From Tridacna crocea (lineage: Eukaryota > Mollusca > Bivalvia > Cardiida > Cardiidae): a stretch of 64,000 nucleotides of DNA. Shown here piece after piece: positions 50,686-62,399 of the stretch; the first letter of the stretch is position 1, and each line of letters begins with the position of its first letter. Position numbers and translations under genes: made by a program. The stretch covers positions 52,554,992 through 52,618,991 of the forward strand of contig OX031065.1 of the NCBI GenBank assembly GCA_943736015.1. Reading direction: 5' to 3'. The notes under the pieces were generated by a model. It was not told the origin of the DNA. It ran no database searches and saw only the letters and a list, made by a program, of their open reading frames with translations.

Positions 50686-50914
50686 TTAACCCATTACCAC
50701 ACGACAAAATTCTAGACTGGTTCAAATTGAAAGCATTTGCAGACGACAAAATAAAGATGACTGAAAAATTGAAATTTGTTCTGGGAAGGGTAGAAAACAC
50801 TGTGGGAAAAGGAGAAAATGCTGGTTACCAGCATTTTCTCCTTTTCCTACAGTGTTTTCTAAAGGCTTCTTCCTCAGGGGTGTCAAGAGTAGGTATTGTG
50901 TGGTAATGGGTTAA
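50686..50914 (-). mobile_element. Hairpin MITE type A, 229 bp
   Basis: TTAACCCATTACCACACG to GTGTGGTAATGGGTTAA. Hairpin almost perfect. Confidence 0.92.
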
Positions 50915-50924
50915 GGACCTTTGA

Positions 50925-51119
50925 CTCTTTACCTGACACAGTCCCAACCCTGAGAAAGAAGCCTATTGAAAACATTTTGGGAAATGGTGAAAATGCTGGT
51001 AACAAGCATTTTCTCATTTTCCCACCATATTTTCTACACCATGAAAGTCAGAAATCATCAAAATTAACAAGAATTAATTTGTTGTATGTGCAAATATTTG
51101 TCATTAGGTAAAAAGTTAA
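50925..51119 (+). mobile_element. Hairpin MITE, shortened
   Basis: CTCTTTACCTGACACAG, short arm reduced, hairpin GGTAACAAGCATTTTC, end TTAGGTAAAAAGTTAA. Confidence 0.75.
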
Positions 51120-51166
51120 TCCTCTGCCACACTACCCTGAGTTTTTAAGGATTGAAAGTATGGTGT

Positions 51167-51395
51167 TTAACCCTTTACCACACAATAACGACTTTTAACG
51201 ACCCAGAGGAAGAAGCCTTTAGAAAATGTTGTGGGAAAAGGAGAAAATGCTGGTAACCAGCATTTTCTCCTTTTCCCACAACATTTTGTACTCTATCAAA
51301 AAATAACTGCATCATTTGAGCCACTATGAAATTATCATCTGCAAATTCTTTCAATTTGAATAGGTTGAAAATTCTAACATGTGGTAAAGGGTTAA
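51167..51395 (+). mobile_element. Hairpin MITE type A, 229 bp
   Basis: TTAACCCTTTACCACACAA to ATGTGGTAAAGGGTTAA. Here the outer arms read AATGTTGTGGG and CCCACAACATT: the paired change relative to CATTGTGGG is present in both arms. Confidence 0.92.
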
Positions 51396-51674
51396 TTAAC
51401 ATGGTTTTCAACAATATGTTGGATATATCATGGTGGACAGTGCACCTATCCATGCTTTCCTGAGGTTTCTTTTACCAGTGCTCTCACAATACTCGTTCCA
51501 AGCCACTGGCTGCTGTCCCACACAACCATCATTGAAACAATGATCAGGGTTGAGAGATGAATGAATAAAGAACCTGAAGATGATAGCATATAAATCTATA
51601 ATGGAACCTAATTTATTTGCGCACAAGCTTATGATTGTACAAACAATAAATACAGAAGAGTATGCATTCATGCC

Positions 51675-51839
51675 TGTTTGAAAACATGGTGGGAAAAAGA
51701 GAAAATACTGGAAACTAGCATTTTCTTCTTTTGCCACTTTAATGACAGTGTTCTATGATTTAAAAGACAAATTACACCATCGGAGTCACTTATGGATTAT
51801 CGTCTGCTAAAGGTTCAAAACAGTCCTGTAAAAAGTTAA
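51675..51839 (+). mobile_element. Hairpin MITE, truncated left
   Basis: GAAAACATGGTGGGAAAAAG, tip CTGGAAACTAG, long arm, end TAAAAAGTTAA shared with the next. Confidence 0.65.
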
Positions 51840-52064
51840 CTCTTTATCAAAGAACAAAGTTTTAGACTAAGGTCCAAACTGAAAGCACTTGAATGAGGAC
51901 AAAATAAATGCAGCTCAAAAATTAAAATTTATTTCAGCAGGATAGAAAACTTTGTGGGAAAAAGAGAAAATGCTGGTTACCAGCATTTTCTCCTTTTCCC
52001 ACAATGTTTTCAAAAGGCTGCTTTCTCAGGGTCGTGAAAACCAGGGACTGTTTGGTAAAGTTTA
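51836..52064 (-). mobile_element. Hairpin MITE type B
   Basis: TTAACTCTTTATCAAAGAA to TGTTTGGTAAAGTTTAG. Hairpin near perfect. Confidence 0.82.
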
Positions 52065-52507
52065 GAGTCAAATTATCTGAGACCTGCAAATGCAAGTCAT
52101 TTGGGCAAGTCTGCAGTTTTGTCCTGTTATCAAGAGGAAAAATACTCTTAGATAATGGTGCTTGAATTCGCAAACCCTACAGTTATGAAGTAAAATCATT
52201 GTCAAAAGAATGTAAGAAAAGCTTCTTTAGGACTTTCTATTCATTACTGCTTCTTTGATGTTTGAATCAATACATATTTTAGGCATATTTTAGTATAATG
52301 CACATGATTTTTTTGCCAAAAAGAAATACTGTTTATGCTTTTCTCTCTTTGAGTTGTCTGAATTAGAGAGTCAAATGAAAGGAAAACATGAAAAGAGATT
52401 TAAGTGATTGTTTTTTCAACCTGGATGCACATAATATCACAGAAATACTCTTTACTACTGTAAACGTTTTAGACATGTGCAGTCGTCTCATTATGAAAGT
52501 ATGTTGC

Positions 52508-52735
52508 TTAACCCTTTCCCAAACAATCCCTGGTTTTCATGACCCAGAGATAGAAGCCTTTTGAAAACTTTGTGGGAAAAGGAGAAAATACTGGTAACCA
52601 GCATTTTCTCCTTTTCCCACAATATTTTATGCCCTGCTGGAAAAAAATGTCAATTTTAGAATTATGATTTATTTGTCATCTGCACGTGCTTTTAATTTGG
52701 ACCAGTCTAAAATTTTGTCATTGAGTAAAGTGTTA
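52508..52735 (+). mobile_element. Hairpin MITE type B, 228 bp
   Basis: TTAACCCTTTCCCAAACAA to TTGAGTAAAGTGTTAG. Hairpin with minor mismatch. Confidence 0.87.
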
Positions 52736-52759
52736 GCTGATGTCATTTCCCTTGGAAAA

Positions 52760-53060
52760 AGAGGTTAACATATTGTTTGGGAAAAAAGAAAAACACTGCT
52801 GACTAGTGTTGTCTCCTTTTCCTACAATGTTTTTGAAAGTTTTTTATCCTCTGCTAAAAAACAATATTTTTTGGTTAACCTTTTTGCAAACAATCTCTTT
52901 TTTTTTAAACCCTTATGATGTAGCTGAGTTTGAAAATGTGGAATAAGGAGCAAATGGTGGTTAAAACAGCATTTTCTCCATCTCCCACAATGTTTTTCAA
53001 AAGTTTCTTTCTTTTAGGAGACATTGTTTCATTAACAAAGGTTTACCCTTTTAAACACAC
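52760..53060. mobile_element. Decayed hairpin-MITE remnants
   Basis: 52770-52850 (CACTGCTGACTAGTGTTGTC) and 52873-53015 (TTAACCTTTTTGCAAACAA, GGAGCAAATGGTGG, CTCCCACAATG). Confidence 0.5.
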
Positions 53061-53196
53061 AAATATTATGAGTTTTAATCCTTCACCGCACAATCCCACA
53101 CACAATCTTTTTGAAACATTGTGGAAAGGAAATGATATAGCATTTTCTTCTTTACCTATAGTGGTCTTTGTTATTTCAAATATAGAAATTTATTAT

Positions 53197-53422
53197 TTAA
53201 CCCATTACCACACAATCCCTACTTTTGACGCCCCTGAGAAAGAGGAATTTTGAAAACACTGTGGGAAAAGGAGAAAATGCTGGTAACCAGCATTTTCTCC
53301 TTTTCCCACAGTGTTTTCTACCCTTCCAAGAACAAATATCAATTTTTCAGTCACCTTTATTTTGTCGTCTGCAAATGCTTTCAATTTGGACCAGTCTAAA
53401 ATATCGTGTGGTAATGAGTTAA
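53197..53422 (+). mobile_element. Hairpin MITE type A, 226 bp
   Basis: TTAACCCATTACCACACAA to CGTGTGGTAATGAGTTAA. Hairpin perfect; three-base deletion near the right end. Confidence 0.92.
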
Positions 53423-53517
53423 GACAGAATTTGCTTAGCTAGCTGCAAATGCTTGAATTCAGTAGATTACAAAATTTTGTTGTTTTGTAAAGAGTCAATG
53501 ACTGTGATTAACTCTTT

Positions 53518-53740
53518 ATCATACAACCAAGACTTTTAATGACCTTGAGAAAAAGGTCTACAGAAATCATTGTGGGAAAAGGAGAAAATGCTGGTAACCA
53601 GCATTTTCTCCTTTTCCCACAATCTTTTTTACCCTATCAAAGTCAGATATCATCATAATCATATCCAAGATTTAATATGTTGTCTGCAAATGCTTTGAAT
53701 TTGGCCCAGTCCAAAAATTTATCGTTTTCTAAAGAATTAA
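53518..53740 (+). mobile_element. Hairpin MITE type A/B
   Basis: TTAACTCTTTATCATACAA to GTTTTCTAAAGAATTAA. Hairpin perfect in its core. Confidence 0.85.
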
Positions 53741-53947
53741 AATAGAAGAAAATTATATGTTGTTAACTTGCATTTTATCCTTTTCTGTTATATTTTCTAC
53801 CGTTTCAATGACATGTTTACACATAATTATACTGAGACACATTTTGATTTGTTTTGGTGGCCAAGGCTTTCCTCTTGAACAAGCCCAGAATGGTGTTGAC
53901 TGGTCGCAGACTTTAAACCGTAGGCTGTTAAGCGTGACTTACTTTTT

Positions 53948-54066
53948 GCGAAAAAAAAAAAAAAAGATCAAGAACAGACTGTACAGAATGTGCAGCCAGA
54001 TCTTTGATCTACATTGTCCAATACACAGATATTTCCCTCCCCAAAAGATTAATTTGAAGTAATATT
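53948..54066. mobile_element. Poly-A tract and type P remnant
   Basis: A 17-A run (with one G) precedes AGATCAAGAACAGACTG, TGTGCAGCCAGATCTTTG and ATCTACATTGTCC. Confidence 0.55.
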
Positions 54067-54124
54067 GTTTGGGTTTTCAGTATATCAGTGTAAAAGTCTC
54101 ATTTTATTCATCTCAGGATAAGCG

Positions 54125-54360
54125 TTAAACCTTTACCAAACAATGCTGACTTTTGATGCTCTTAGAAAAGAAGCCTTTTGAAAACATTGTGGGAAAAGAA
54201 GAAAATGCTGGTAACCAGCATTTTCTCCTTTTCCCACAATGTTTTCTGTTCTGTCAAAGAAAAATCACACCATTAAAATTTTGAGCTACACTGAAATTGT
54301 CATCTGCAAATGCTTTCAATTTGGACAAGGCTAAAATTTTGGTGTCTGGTAAAGGGTTAA
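54125..54360 (+). mobile_element. Hairpin MITE type A/B, 236 bp
   Basis: TTAAACCTTTACCAAACAA to GTCTGGTAAAGGGTTAA. Shares its TTAA with the next, inverted copy. Confidence 0.88.
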
Positions 54361-54585
54361 CCCTTTCCCAAATGGCAAATTTTGGATCAGACCAAATTGA
54401 AAGCATTTTGAAGATGACAAATTAACAGTTGCTAACAAGATGATTTTTCAATATGATATGGTAGAAAACATTGTGGGAAAAGGAGAAAATGCTGGTTACC
54501 AGCATTTTCTCCTTATCCCACACTGTTTTCAAAAGGCTTCTATTGCTGACCCGTAAAAAACAGGGGTTGTTTGGTAAAGGGTTAA
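54357..54585 (-). mobile_element. Hairpin MITE type B, 229 bp
   Basis: TTAACCCTTTCCCAAATG to TGTTTGGTAAAGGGTTAA. Closest relative of the copy at 17407-17630 (shared AGACCAAATTGAAAGCATTT). Confidence 0.9.
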
Positions 54586-54699
54586 GGGAAAAGATGAGAT
54601 GGGTTGTACAAAACAGAAACTTCTTTGATAGGTATATTATCAAAAGATGTATCTGTTGTGAAGGCAACATCAGACAGTAAATAAATAGATCTGGTGGGA

Positions 54700-54985
54700 T
54701 AGATTAATGTAACCAGCATTACTTCATACCTATAAAGATTACCTCATACTTATGTTTTCATGTTGTTATGTTTTTGCATGGCGGTTTTTCAAAGAAAATG
54801 TCTGGGTACTGCCCTGTCATAGTATTGTGTTGTTGTCTTGTGTCTGAATAGATTGATTCTATGATAGTTTTTAAAGCTTTCAACAATATTTCAGTATCAT
54901 ATTGTAGCAATGGCATACTTGTTGGTGTATGTCCTTGGCTCCACAAGCACTAGTACCATTTTTGGAAAAGTTATGTCTTCATATA
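54700..54985. other. Possible worn SINE-3 tail, otherwise no feature
   Basis: TTTCAACAATATTTCAGTAT at about 54877 recalls the SINE-3 tail. No gene supported. Confidence 0.35.
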
Positions 54986-54991
54986 TTTACT

Positions 54992-55220
54992 TTAACCCAT
55001 TACCACACAATCCCTACTTTTGACGCCCCTGAGAAAGAAGCCTTTAGAAAACATTGTGGAAAAAGGAGAAAATGCTGGTAACCAGCATTTTCTCCTTTTC
55101 CCACAATGTTTTCTTCCCTTCACAAAACAAATGTCAAATTTTCAGTCACTTTTATATTGTCGTCTGCAAATGCTTTCGATACGGACAAGTAAAAAATATT
55201 GTCGTTCGGTAATGGGTTAA
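54992..55220 (+). mobile_element. Hairpin MITE type A, 229 bp
   Basis: TTAACCCATTACCACACAA to TTCGGTAATGGGTTAA. Nearly identical in layout to 42306-42534. Confidence 0.92.
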
Positions 55221-55356
55221 ACCGGGGCTTAAGAAAAGCAGGTAACCATCAAAATGTATTTGACAGTTACGCTTCTTCATAAACAGTCAACTGCTGGCAA
55301 GCTCGATTACACATCCAACTTGCTTTTGGTGATTTTGATCAGATACACATATTTTC

Positions 55357-55401
55357 TTTCTTGGGGGCATCAAAAGTAGGGATTGTGTGGTAATGGGTTA
55401 A
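55357..55401 (-). mobile_element. Solo right end of a type A MITE
   Basis: TTTCTTTCTTGGGGGCATC, AAAAGTAGGGATTGTGTGGT, AATGGGTTAA; the hairpin and long arm are absent. Confidence 0.75.
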
Positions 55402-55435
55402 ACATATTTATTTTACATTGATTGAGAAAGAAGTT

Positions 55436-55612
55436 CTTACAACTTATACTAATCTCTCTCGATTCTGCTTCCTGGGAACTATACACCAGTACTCGCGCCG
55501 AATGCGTGGGCCAGTGAAAAATCCCGAAGTTGACACCCGCTTCCGGGTATCGAACTCAGGACCTTTAGATTATGAGGCAGACGCTCTACCTCACGACCAC
55601 GGACACTTGCAC
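55436..55612 (-). mobile_element. tRNA-derived SINE (SINE-2)
   Basis: On the minus strand: head CGTGGTCGTGAGGTAGAGCG, box B GAGTTCGATACCCGG, then GGGATTTTTCACTGGCCC and a tail containing CCAGGAAGCAGAATCG. Better kept than the copy at 34676. Confidence 0.8.
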
Positions 55613-55878
55613 AGGGTACACGTAGGGTCCAGCAGTGGCTCGGCTAAGTTAAGATGTAGAATTAGTGGAGTTAGGTTCTGGCCACATTCTAAATCCTAGG
55701 CAGTGAGATTTTTATGAGAGTGTCCTCTGGCAAGGTACTTCAGAGTCCAGCCCTGATGAAATCCAGGAAAGGGTCAAATAAGAGTGAGTACAAGTATTGT
55801 AAAACATCATTGAATTAATTAGTCATTAATGATTCATTGCGTAACAGCTAATTAGATCCACAAAAAATTATTGTAAAT

Positions 55879-56055
55879 TTAATGACAGATGAAAGTAGCT
55901 TTCGTGCCTGAGATTTGTCTTTTATAAAGAAGATAGCATTGTAGGAAAAGGAAAAAAAATACTTGCTTCTAGCATTTTGTGCTTTTTCCTGCAACGTTTT
56001 TGAAACCCCCATCTAGCAAGGCCATAAAAACATGACTGGTACAGGGGAGAATTAA
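55879..56055 (-). mobile_element. Hairpin MITE, degenerate
   Basis: AGCATTGTAGGAAAAGGAA, tip TACTTGCTTCTAGC, then TGACTGGTACAGGGGAGAAT. Confidence 0.5.
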
Positions 56056-56493
56056 CCCTTACTTTGCAAAATAACTTTTACAATGATAGCAAAAGTCCAG
56101 ATGTTGGTATAGTTTTCTTAGAATGTTTTTTTTTTTGAAAATAGACATCTTGTAATAGTGTAGATCAATGATCAGACTGCATGCAAAAGGTCCTTGACTG
56201 TTGCCTAGGGGCCATAGATTTAAGATGGATGAAAATTTGTCTTTTTTTTCCTCTGAGAGAAAATTGCTTTGATTTATAATACAAAAGTAAAAAGAAGACT
56301 TCCCCCAAATCGGTTTGAATGGAAACACCTGTTGGTTCTCTTTGAAAAGATTCCACTGATATCATTTTTGTCTGGAAAATAATGGCTCTTGGGATTGATA
56401 TGGGAGGATTTTTTCTGAAGGGTTTTTGGATGCTTTTCATACAGAGTTTGATGAAAACAGTTTTATGATTTCTTTATCTCTGGAATTGAATTC

Positions 56494-56640
56494 TTTAACC
56501 CTTTACCATAATATAAACCTGTGTTTAAACAGCTGTTAGAAAAATAGCCTCTTGAAAACATTGTTGGAGTAGGAAAAATGTTGTTAACCGGCTTTTGCCC
56601 TTTATCACAGTGTTTTGTATCCTTTCACAAACAAAATTAA
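56494..56640 (+). mobile_element. Hairpin MITE, left part
   Basis: TTAACCCTTTACCATAATA, hairpin GTTGTTAACCGGC, early end. A type P half (GTGCAGAATATGCAGTCAG) follows at about 56700. Confidence 0.6.
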
Positions 56641-56788
56641 TGCTTACATTTGGTCTGAAATTTTTCTGCCTGTCTCTTTGCACCGTTAGGCACTTCATGC
56701 GTGCAGAATATGCAGTCAGATCTATCGTCTATATTGTCTCATCATATGGAGATTTTTTTTTGTACCAAAATGTTGTTGAAATTATCTT

Positions 56789-56796
56789 CTAAATTG
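56789..56796. repeat. 8-bp target-site duplication, left
   Basis: CTAAATTG, repeated exactly at 57973-57980 on the other side of the hAT-type element. Confidence 0.9.
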
Positions 56797-57972
56797 TAGG
56801 GCTCCGTACCGGTACTCGATATATATTGAAAACCGGTATTTTACGTTCGATAGATATATCGGATCGAACGTTTCTGTATCGAACAAAATATCGATCATCA
56901 AAAGAAAATAAAAGTAAAGCATATAAATACCCAATTTAGTTGTTTTTAACGGCGAAATTCATTACGAGTTTACTATAGGTAATCTCTAAAGTCGAGTAGT
57001 CGTAGAGGTAGGTGTGGCTACCTGGGAAACTTACAACCAATCGAAATGCGTCATTCTTTATTACTCGCCCTGTACCCGTTACACAATGGATGACAATTAG
57101 CTAATACCCCTATTCTCGTTCTACCGTCATGTTGTTTGAAATCTGCAAATTATGCATCAATCAACAGATTGCAGACAAATTTACGCTGATAATTGGTCAA
57201 TATAGTTGATTAAAGAAATGTAATGAACATCTCGTGATGTGATCGAGAGGTAGCGATGGAAATAATTGAAGCCGTGACCTTTCAACCTTCCAAAGATTTT
57301 ATTTGGTCGATCTTTTAATATTGCCGAAAAATGTGGCTCGAAAATCAAATCTCTTTTTCCATTAGATTATCTGAAATCAGTGTTCCGACTAGCGTAAATT
57401 ATTGTGTAAATCATTTTATAGACTTGAAATTTGCATAACAAATGTTAATCACACGCGAGACCTCGCGTAAGAAAAAAACATTGACAAAAAAGGCCATTAT
57501 CTGTTTATCGTGAGTAAAATAACAGGTTTGGATGCTACATGTAGTTCCAATCCTTATTGAGAAATCTATGTCGAATCATGCGAACATACCTATCCAGAAA
57601 TTAACACACATGAAAAATTGTTTCGGTGAAAAAAAACACGGAAACCCATGACACAACAAAATGTCTCTTTGACATTGTCCGATCAGAGTCCTCTTAGACT
57701 GTCTTTTCAGCTTTTTAATGAGTAGTAAATGTAGATCTAGTTAGAATTCATATTGATTTAGGCCTACATAATTATAAAATTTCAATACAATCTAGAAGTG
57801 TTAAATTTGCGGTATTTTGTTTTTCAAGTATGCTGAAAAAAGAACAAACACAATTTTCGCATTTTTTTCTTTCTTTTATTGAAAATTGAAATATCATATG
57901 ATATATCGAATATCGATCATTTTGTATCGATACAAATATCGTATCGATCAAACTGACCGATACGGAGCCCTA
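56797..57972. mobile_element. hAT-type non-autonomous transposon, 1176 bp
   Basis: Ends TAGGGCTCCGTAC and GATACGGAGCCCTA are inverted repeats. The start TAGGG suits hAT termini and the 8-bp target duplication is diagnostic for that superfamily. Subterminal parts hold many TATCGAT/ATCGATA motifs (56850-56900 and 57890-57955). No transposase ORF; composition differs from the surrounding MITE-rich sequence. Confidence 0.9.
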
Positions 57973-57980
57973 CTAAATTG
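57973..57980. repeat. 8-bp target-site duplication, right
   Basis: CTAAATTG, identical to 56789-56796. Confidence 0.9.
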
Positions 57981-58042
57981 CCATTATAAGTAGTAAAAGA
58001 AAAGATTTAGTGTATGTAGCAGTCGTCCGCTTATAGTTTAGC

Positions 58043-58145
58043 CTTAAATGCCAGACATTCTGACTTTAGCGAACCTTAGATAAAAAAACTTTAAAAATAT
58101 TGTGAGAAAAGGAGACAGTGCCAGTAGCCAGCATTTTCTCTTTCT
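58043..58145 (+). mobile_element. Hairpin MITE, left part, split
   Basis: AAATGCCAGACATTCTGAC, ATATTGTGAGAAAAGGAG and TAGCCAGCATTTTCTCTTTC; continues at 58692-58804 (AAAATGTTTTGCACCCTGTC ... CCAAAATGGACTAGTCTG). Confidence 0.65.
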
Positions 58146-58691
58146 AGCTCCAATGGCCAAACTCCAAGTCTGAGCCTCAGGTGTCATTTGTGCAACTATG
58201 CATCCATGCATGTGTCTGTCCGTGTGTTCATGAACTAATTTATTTCAGACATCTCCGAAACATGCCTTTTAATTTTGATGAAACTTCAGAAATGATCCTG
58301 CCACAGTCCTCTTCAGATTTTTTCAAATGTGATTTTTTCAAAAACTGTAGTTGCCATGGCAACAAAGCTTAGAATATTGGAAACATTTGAAAAATTTTCT
58401 TGTCTGAAACCAGAAGGCCAAGGGCTACCAAATTTTGCATGTACCATTATCTAGTATACCTCTATCAATTTTCTTCAAACTGTAGCCATGGGGTCAAATT
58501 TGGCCCTGTCCCTGAGGATCACAAGTTTATCATAGGCTTGGCCCTGGAGTTATACCTTTCTCATGGGGTTCTGTTGAGAAAATTTTGTCTCAACCAGTTA
58601 GAAACCAGTTTGGTCAACTGTAATGGTTAGTATACAGGGTTTTTAGTTGTTAGCCAGTGGAGCGAAACTGAGCCATCATGGCCCTCTTATT
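58146..58691 (+). repeat. 'GCTCCACTGG' bivalve repeat inserted in a MITE
   Basis: Starts AGCTCCAATGGCCAAAC, includes TGTCTGTCCGTGTG, GTTGCCATGGCAACA, GTCAAATTTGGCCCTG, and ends TTAGCCAGTGGAGCGAAAC, an inverted form of the start. The host MITE resumes right after. Confidence 0.75.
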
Positions 58692-58936
58692 TTAAAATGT
58701 TTTGCACCCTGTCAAAGATGAATCTTACAAGTGAAGGCAAGTGTAATTTTATGCATGCACATGCTTCCAAAATGGACTAGTCTGACCTGTTATCAAAATA
58801 GTTAACCATTTGCATGCAAGTCTTCTATCCTCTTTGACTTGGATCGGTCTTTTGTTGCAACATATTGTATAGTAATCTCACTTTTAAATACAATACATAC
58901 TTTACATATATAAAAGAGTTTTTGCGTCACTTACCT

Positions 58937-59164
58937 TTAACTCATTACCAAACGACAATATTTTAGGCTTGTCCAAATCGAAAGCATTTTCAGACGACAA
59001 AATGAAAATGACTGAAAATTTGAAATTTGTTTGTGAAGGGTAGAAAACATTGTGGGAAAAGGAGAAAATGCTGGTTACCAGCATTTTCTCCTTTTCCCAC
59101 AATGTTTTCAACAGGCCTGTCTCCCAGGGTCGTTAAAAGTAGGGATTATGTGGTAAAGAGTGAA
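58937..59164 (-). mobile_element. Hairpin MITE type A, 228 bp
   Basis: TTAACTCATTACCAAACG to TATGTGGTAAAGAGTGAA. Hairpin perfect in its core. Confidence 0.9.
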
Positions 59165-59867
59165 AGGAAAGCCAAATAGCTAGATTATGCCACAATGAAT
59201 AAGTGACAGATTGTTCAGGATGAGCAATCAGTGACATGGAATTTAGAGAGGTTGGTTCGTGCTTTTTACAATGTGACGAGCAAAAATACAGACAGTTGCT
59301 CCTGCATCCTATTGCTGTAGAGCTACCGAATAATGTCTTTGATCACAGTCTTGTATTGAACAAAAGTATCAAGTTGTAAGGAAGGTATCAGGTTTGCAAC
59401 AGTATGGTTAGCAATGGTTCGTCAATTGCTTGGTACAGGAATCTTGCTCTTATTGTAGTAATGCTTTTAAAGCTATCAACTGGACAGACTGTGACAGCCT
59501 GTAAAAAGGTTCTTCCCACTAGGAATGGCCTGTGGATATAATGTTCAAGCTGGTGTTAAATTCCAGAGGAAAAAAAGACTACCAGTAAGAAAAAGTGTCA
59601 ATGGTATTGGCTGATTGATCCCATTAGGCTTGTTAATGCCCTTGGCATTCACAATTAGCTGTCATTTGTAGCAGCTGCTATTAGAAAACATTGATTGCCC
59701 ATTAATTTGGTATGCATTAAGTGTCGTTAATTGCTATGGTTTTTTGCCAGACATTGTTTCGGAAGTCTGGGCATTCATGTTTTACTGACTGTTATACAAG
59801 TCAAGTACTACTTGTAAACCAATAATGCTAACCTCATAGGAGATCTTTTTATTATTTTCTAATGAGT
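59165..59867. other. Gene-free stretch
   Basis: No supportable gene; no repeat family of this window recognised. Confidence 0.4.
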
Positions 59868-60097
59868 GTATCTCTTTACCGAACAACATAATTTTAGACA
59901 AGTCCATATTGGAGGAATTTGAAGAGGATAAACTTAATGTGACTCCAAAATTTAAATTTGTTTTGGGAAGGGAAGAAAATATTGTGGGAAATGGAGAAAA
60001 TGCTGGTAACCAGCATTTTCTCCGGTTCCCAAATGTTTCCAGAATATTTCTTTCTCGGGATCTTGAAAACCAGGGATGGTTCAGGAAAGGGCTATAT
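59868..60097 (-). mobile_element. Hairpin MITE type B, worn
   Basis: CTCTTTACCGAACAACA long arm, hairpin GGAGAAAATGCTGGTAACCAG, end TTCAGGAAAGGGCTATA. Confidence 0.75.
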
Positions 60098-61340
60098 AAG
60101 AAAATGACTATTAATTAAAAAAGAAAAAAAAAACACACAGAATTTTTTTCCTTTAACCCTGTATCTAGTGAGAACTTGGTTTGCATTGGAGAGAAAAGCA
60201 CCACATTTTACCAGTTGCTTCTAAAGAGTATTCTCCCTTCAAGCACCAGGGTCCATATTCACCAACCGTTTTTGTGGTATTTGTGGAAGACAGTACCACT
60301 ATGAGTTCAATAATGAATTTTGAACACCATGCATCATAATTTGTGTTAAGCCAAAGGAAGTAAACCCAATTGAACTTAATTTTCTCAGACAAATGAGCTT
60401 AAGGTATCACTTCGATATGTAATTGGAAATGGTATGTTGAAATACACTGGGTGAGGCCATCTATTGTGAAAATACTAATTATTTATAAAAAACATCTTCA
60501 CCCCCCTCACAGCCTTCTATTGGCACAATGATAAATACAAAATTTTTCTACTGATTGCTTGGTTCTCTGCTTTTTTGTTCCAGAAGCCTTTCGTACCTTG
60601 GCTTATTTGTCCCATTATTTTGTGCTACTCCATTTTTACTATGCGTAGGGATATAAGATTCCTGCTCTGTGTTAATATTTATAGATCAAAATCATTTAGT
60701 ATAATGTTGGGAATTAAATCTGTACGGTTTAAGTTATCTTGTTATCATAGTTTTCAGGATCAAAACTATTCTATTCAATATATTTCCAATTAGTCCCTCT
60801 ATCTATTCATTGTGAATTCTACTGTTAAGGGACATTACTCCTGTCTCTTCCTGTACTGATCAGTGAGGGACAAGCAGTACACAAATAATCCTAACTTCGT
60901 CATGAGTACTCTGCCTTCAACCAAAAAAGAATTCATTTACTTCGTAGGTTGATTTTCGAGCAAACATTTCAATAATATTTCTCCTTTTCTTTCAAATGAT
61001 TATTCCTTAGAATGTCTTCCATGACAAATACCACTTCAGCATTTTCAATGCTTTGATTATGAAAATTGTTGGGTTTTTTTTTCTCAAAGATTATCTAACC
61101 TTTAGAGTAACAAAACTTATGATTTGTTAAACCATATGGTTCAGCCATATTAGAAGTTCAGTGCAACTTTCAAATCAGAAGATTTTAGAAAATGAGACCA
61201 GGAATGTTCTTAAGAATGGTTGGTGCATAATTGGCACTTGATCAAATTGGACTGAACTCAGTAAATTGTCAGTCGGTGTACAGGAAACAAAAGCTGTTTA
61301 AATTGCATTCCTATTTACAGGGATTTTTTTAAATTCTAAT
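60098..61340. other. Gene-free stretch
   Basis: AT-rich; short frames only, no domain, no recognised repeat. Confidence 0.4.
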
Positions 61341-61349
61341 TTGATTTTT

Positions 61350-61745
61350 AGTTTCACAAGACCAGCAGGCTTATGCCATGGCATGATGTGCATTGTGTGT
61401 TTGTCTGTCTGTGTATCCGTCCATCTGTGGTTGTGTTCACTATTATTTCAAACATCTTCCTCTTGGAAAGTACCCATCCAATGTTGATACTTCACTGAAA
61501 TGATCCTTCATAATTTTTTAAAGAATTTGATTCCTTCAAAAACTCAGGTTGCCATGGCAACAAAACTGAAAAAATATCAAAATTCTTTTCAAAATTTTCT
61601 TGTCTGAAACCATAGGGCCTATATAGGGCTACCAAACTTGGCATGTAGCGATATCTAGTGATTCTACTAAGTTCCTTCGAATAGTGGTCCTGGGGTTATG
61701 AATGCCCCATTCGGGGGTCACAGGTTTTATATAAACTTATATTGG
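61350..61745 (+). repeat. 'GCTCCACTGG' bivalve repeat
   Basis: CAGCAGGCTTATGCCATGGC, GTCTGTCTGTGTATCCGTCC, GGTTGCCATGGCAACAAAAC, GTCCTGGGGTTATGAATG. Same order as 58146-58691. A hairpin-MITE right arm follows (CTCTCCTTTTCCCATAGTG at about 61778). Confidence 0.7.
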
Positions 61746-62209
61746 TTATATGTATTTATATCGGTTACCAGCAAACTCTCCTTTTCCCATAGTGTTTTCA
61801 GTAGCCCTTTTGGGAGGGGATAGTATTTCTCAAATTTGAGAAACTGTATGGTTATAGGATCAGAGTGGCTGAATTTGTTTATGGCATCCTAAAGGTGAAA
61901 TTAAAAGGAATACATAACTCTGTCTGTTTAGACTGAACCAACTGTCTGGCTTCATATGTTCGTTTCATTCTGGCATATATTCTGTGGTAGGGCATTTGGG
62001 AGGCCAGAAAGAAGTGTGATATAAACAACTTGCACAATAAACATCTACAGCAGGGGAATAAATTTGTTTCAGCATCATTAACAATCAGACACAGAGTTCT
62101 AAAAGTACATAACAATTTCCACCTGCCAGTCAAATGCCAATTCAAAGGAGGTCTCTGCATATTTGCTACACCTCGTTCTGAATTATTTGCATTTCTTTGT
62201 GCATTTTTC

Positions 62210-62385
62210 TAAATCTCTCCTCTCATTTCTCCTTCCTTCATTTCCTGCCTTCACTCTTCTCCCTCCTTCCATCGATCCTCTCCTACTTCATTCCCCATTT
62301 CTCTTCATCATCCTTCTCCTTCCTTCTCATTCCTCCTTCATATTCTCATTTTTTCCCATCTTCCATTTTCAGCCCTTTTCTGCAT
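62210..62385. repeat. Polypyrimidine tract
   Basis: About 170 bp of almost only C and T (CTTCC, CTCCTT and CATTTC mixtures) on the plus strand. The two long open frames here are low-complexity artefacts. Confidence 0.85.
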
Positions 62386-62399
62386 TAAGACTTTTTTAA

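Noticed and set aside
62163-62399. 78-codon frame rich in F, L, P and S
   Set aside because: Translation of the polypyrimidine tract.
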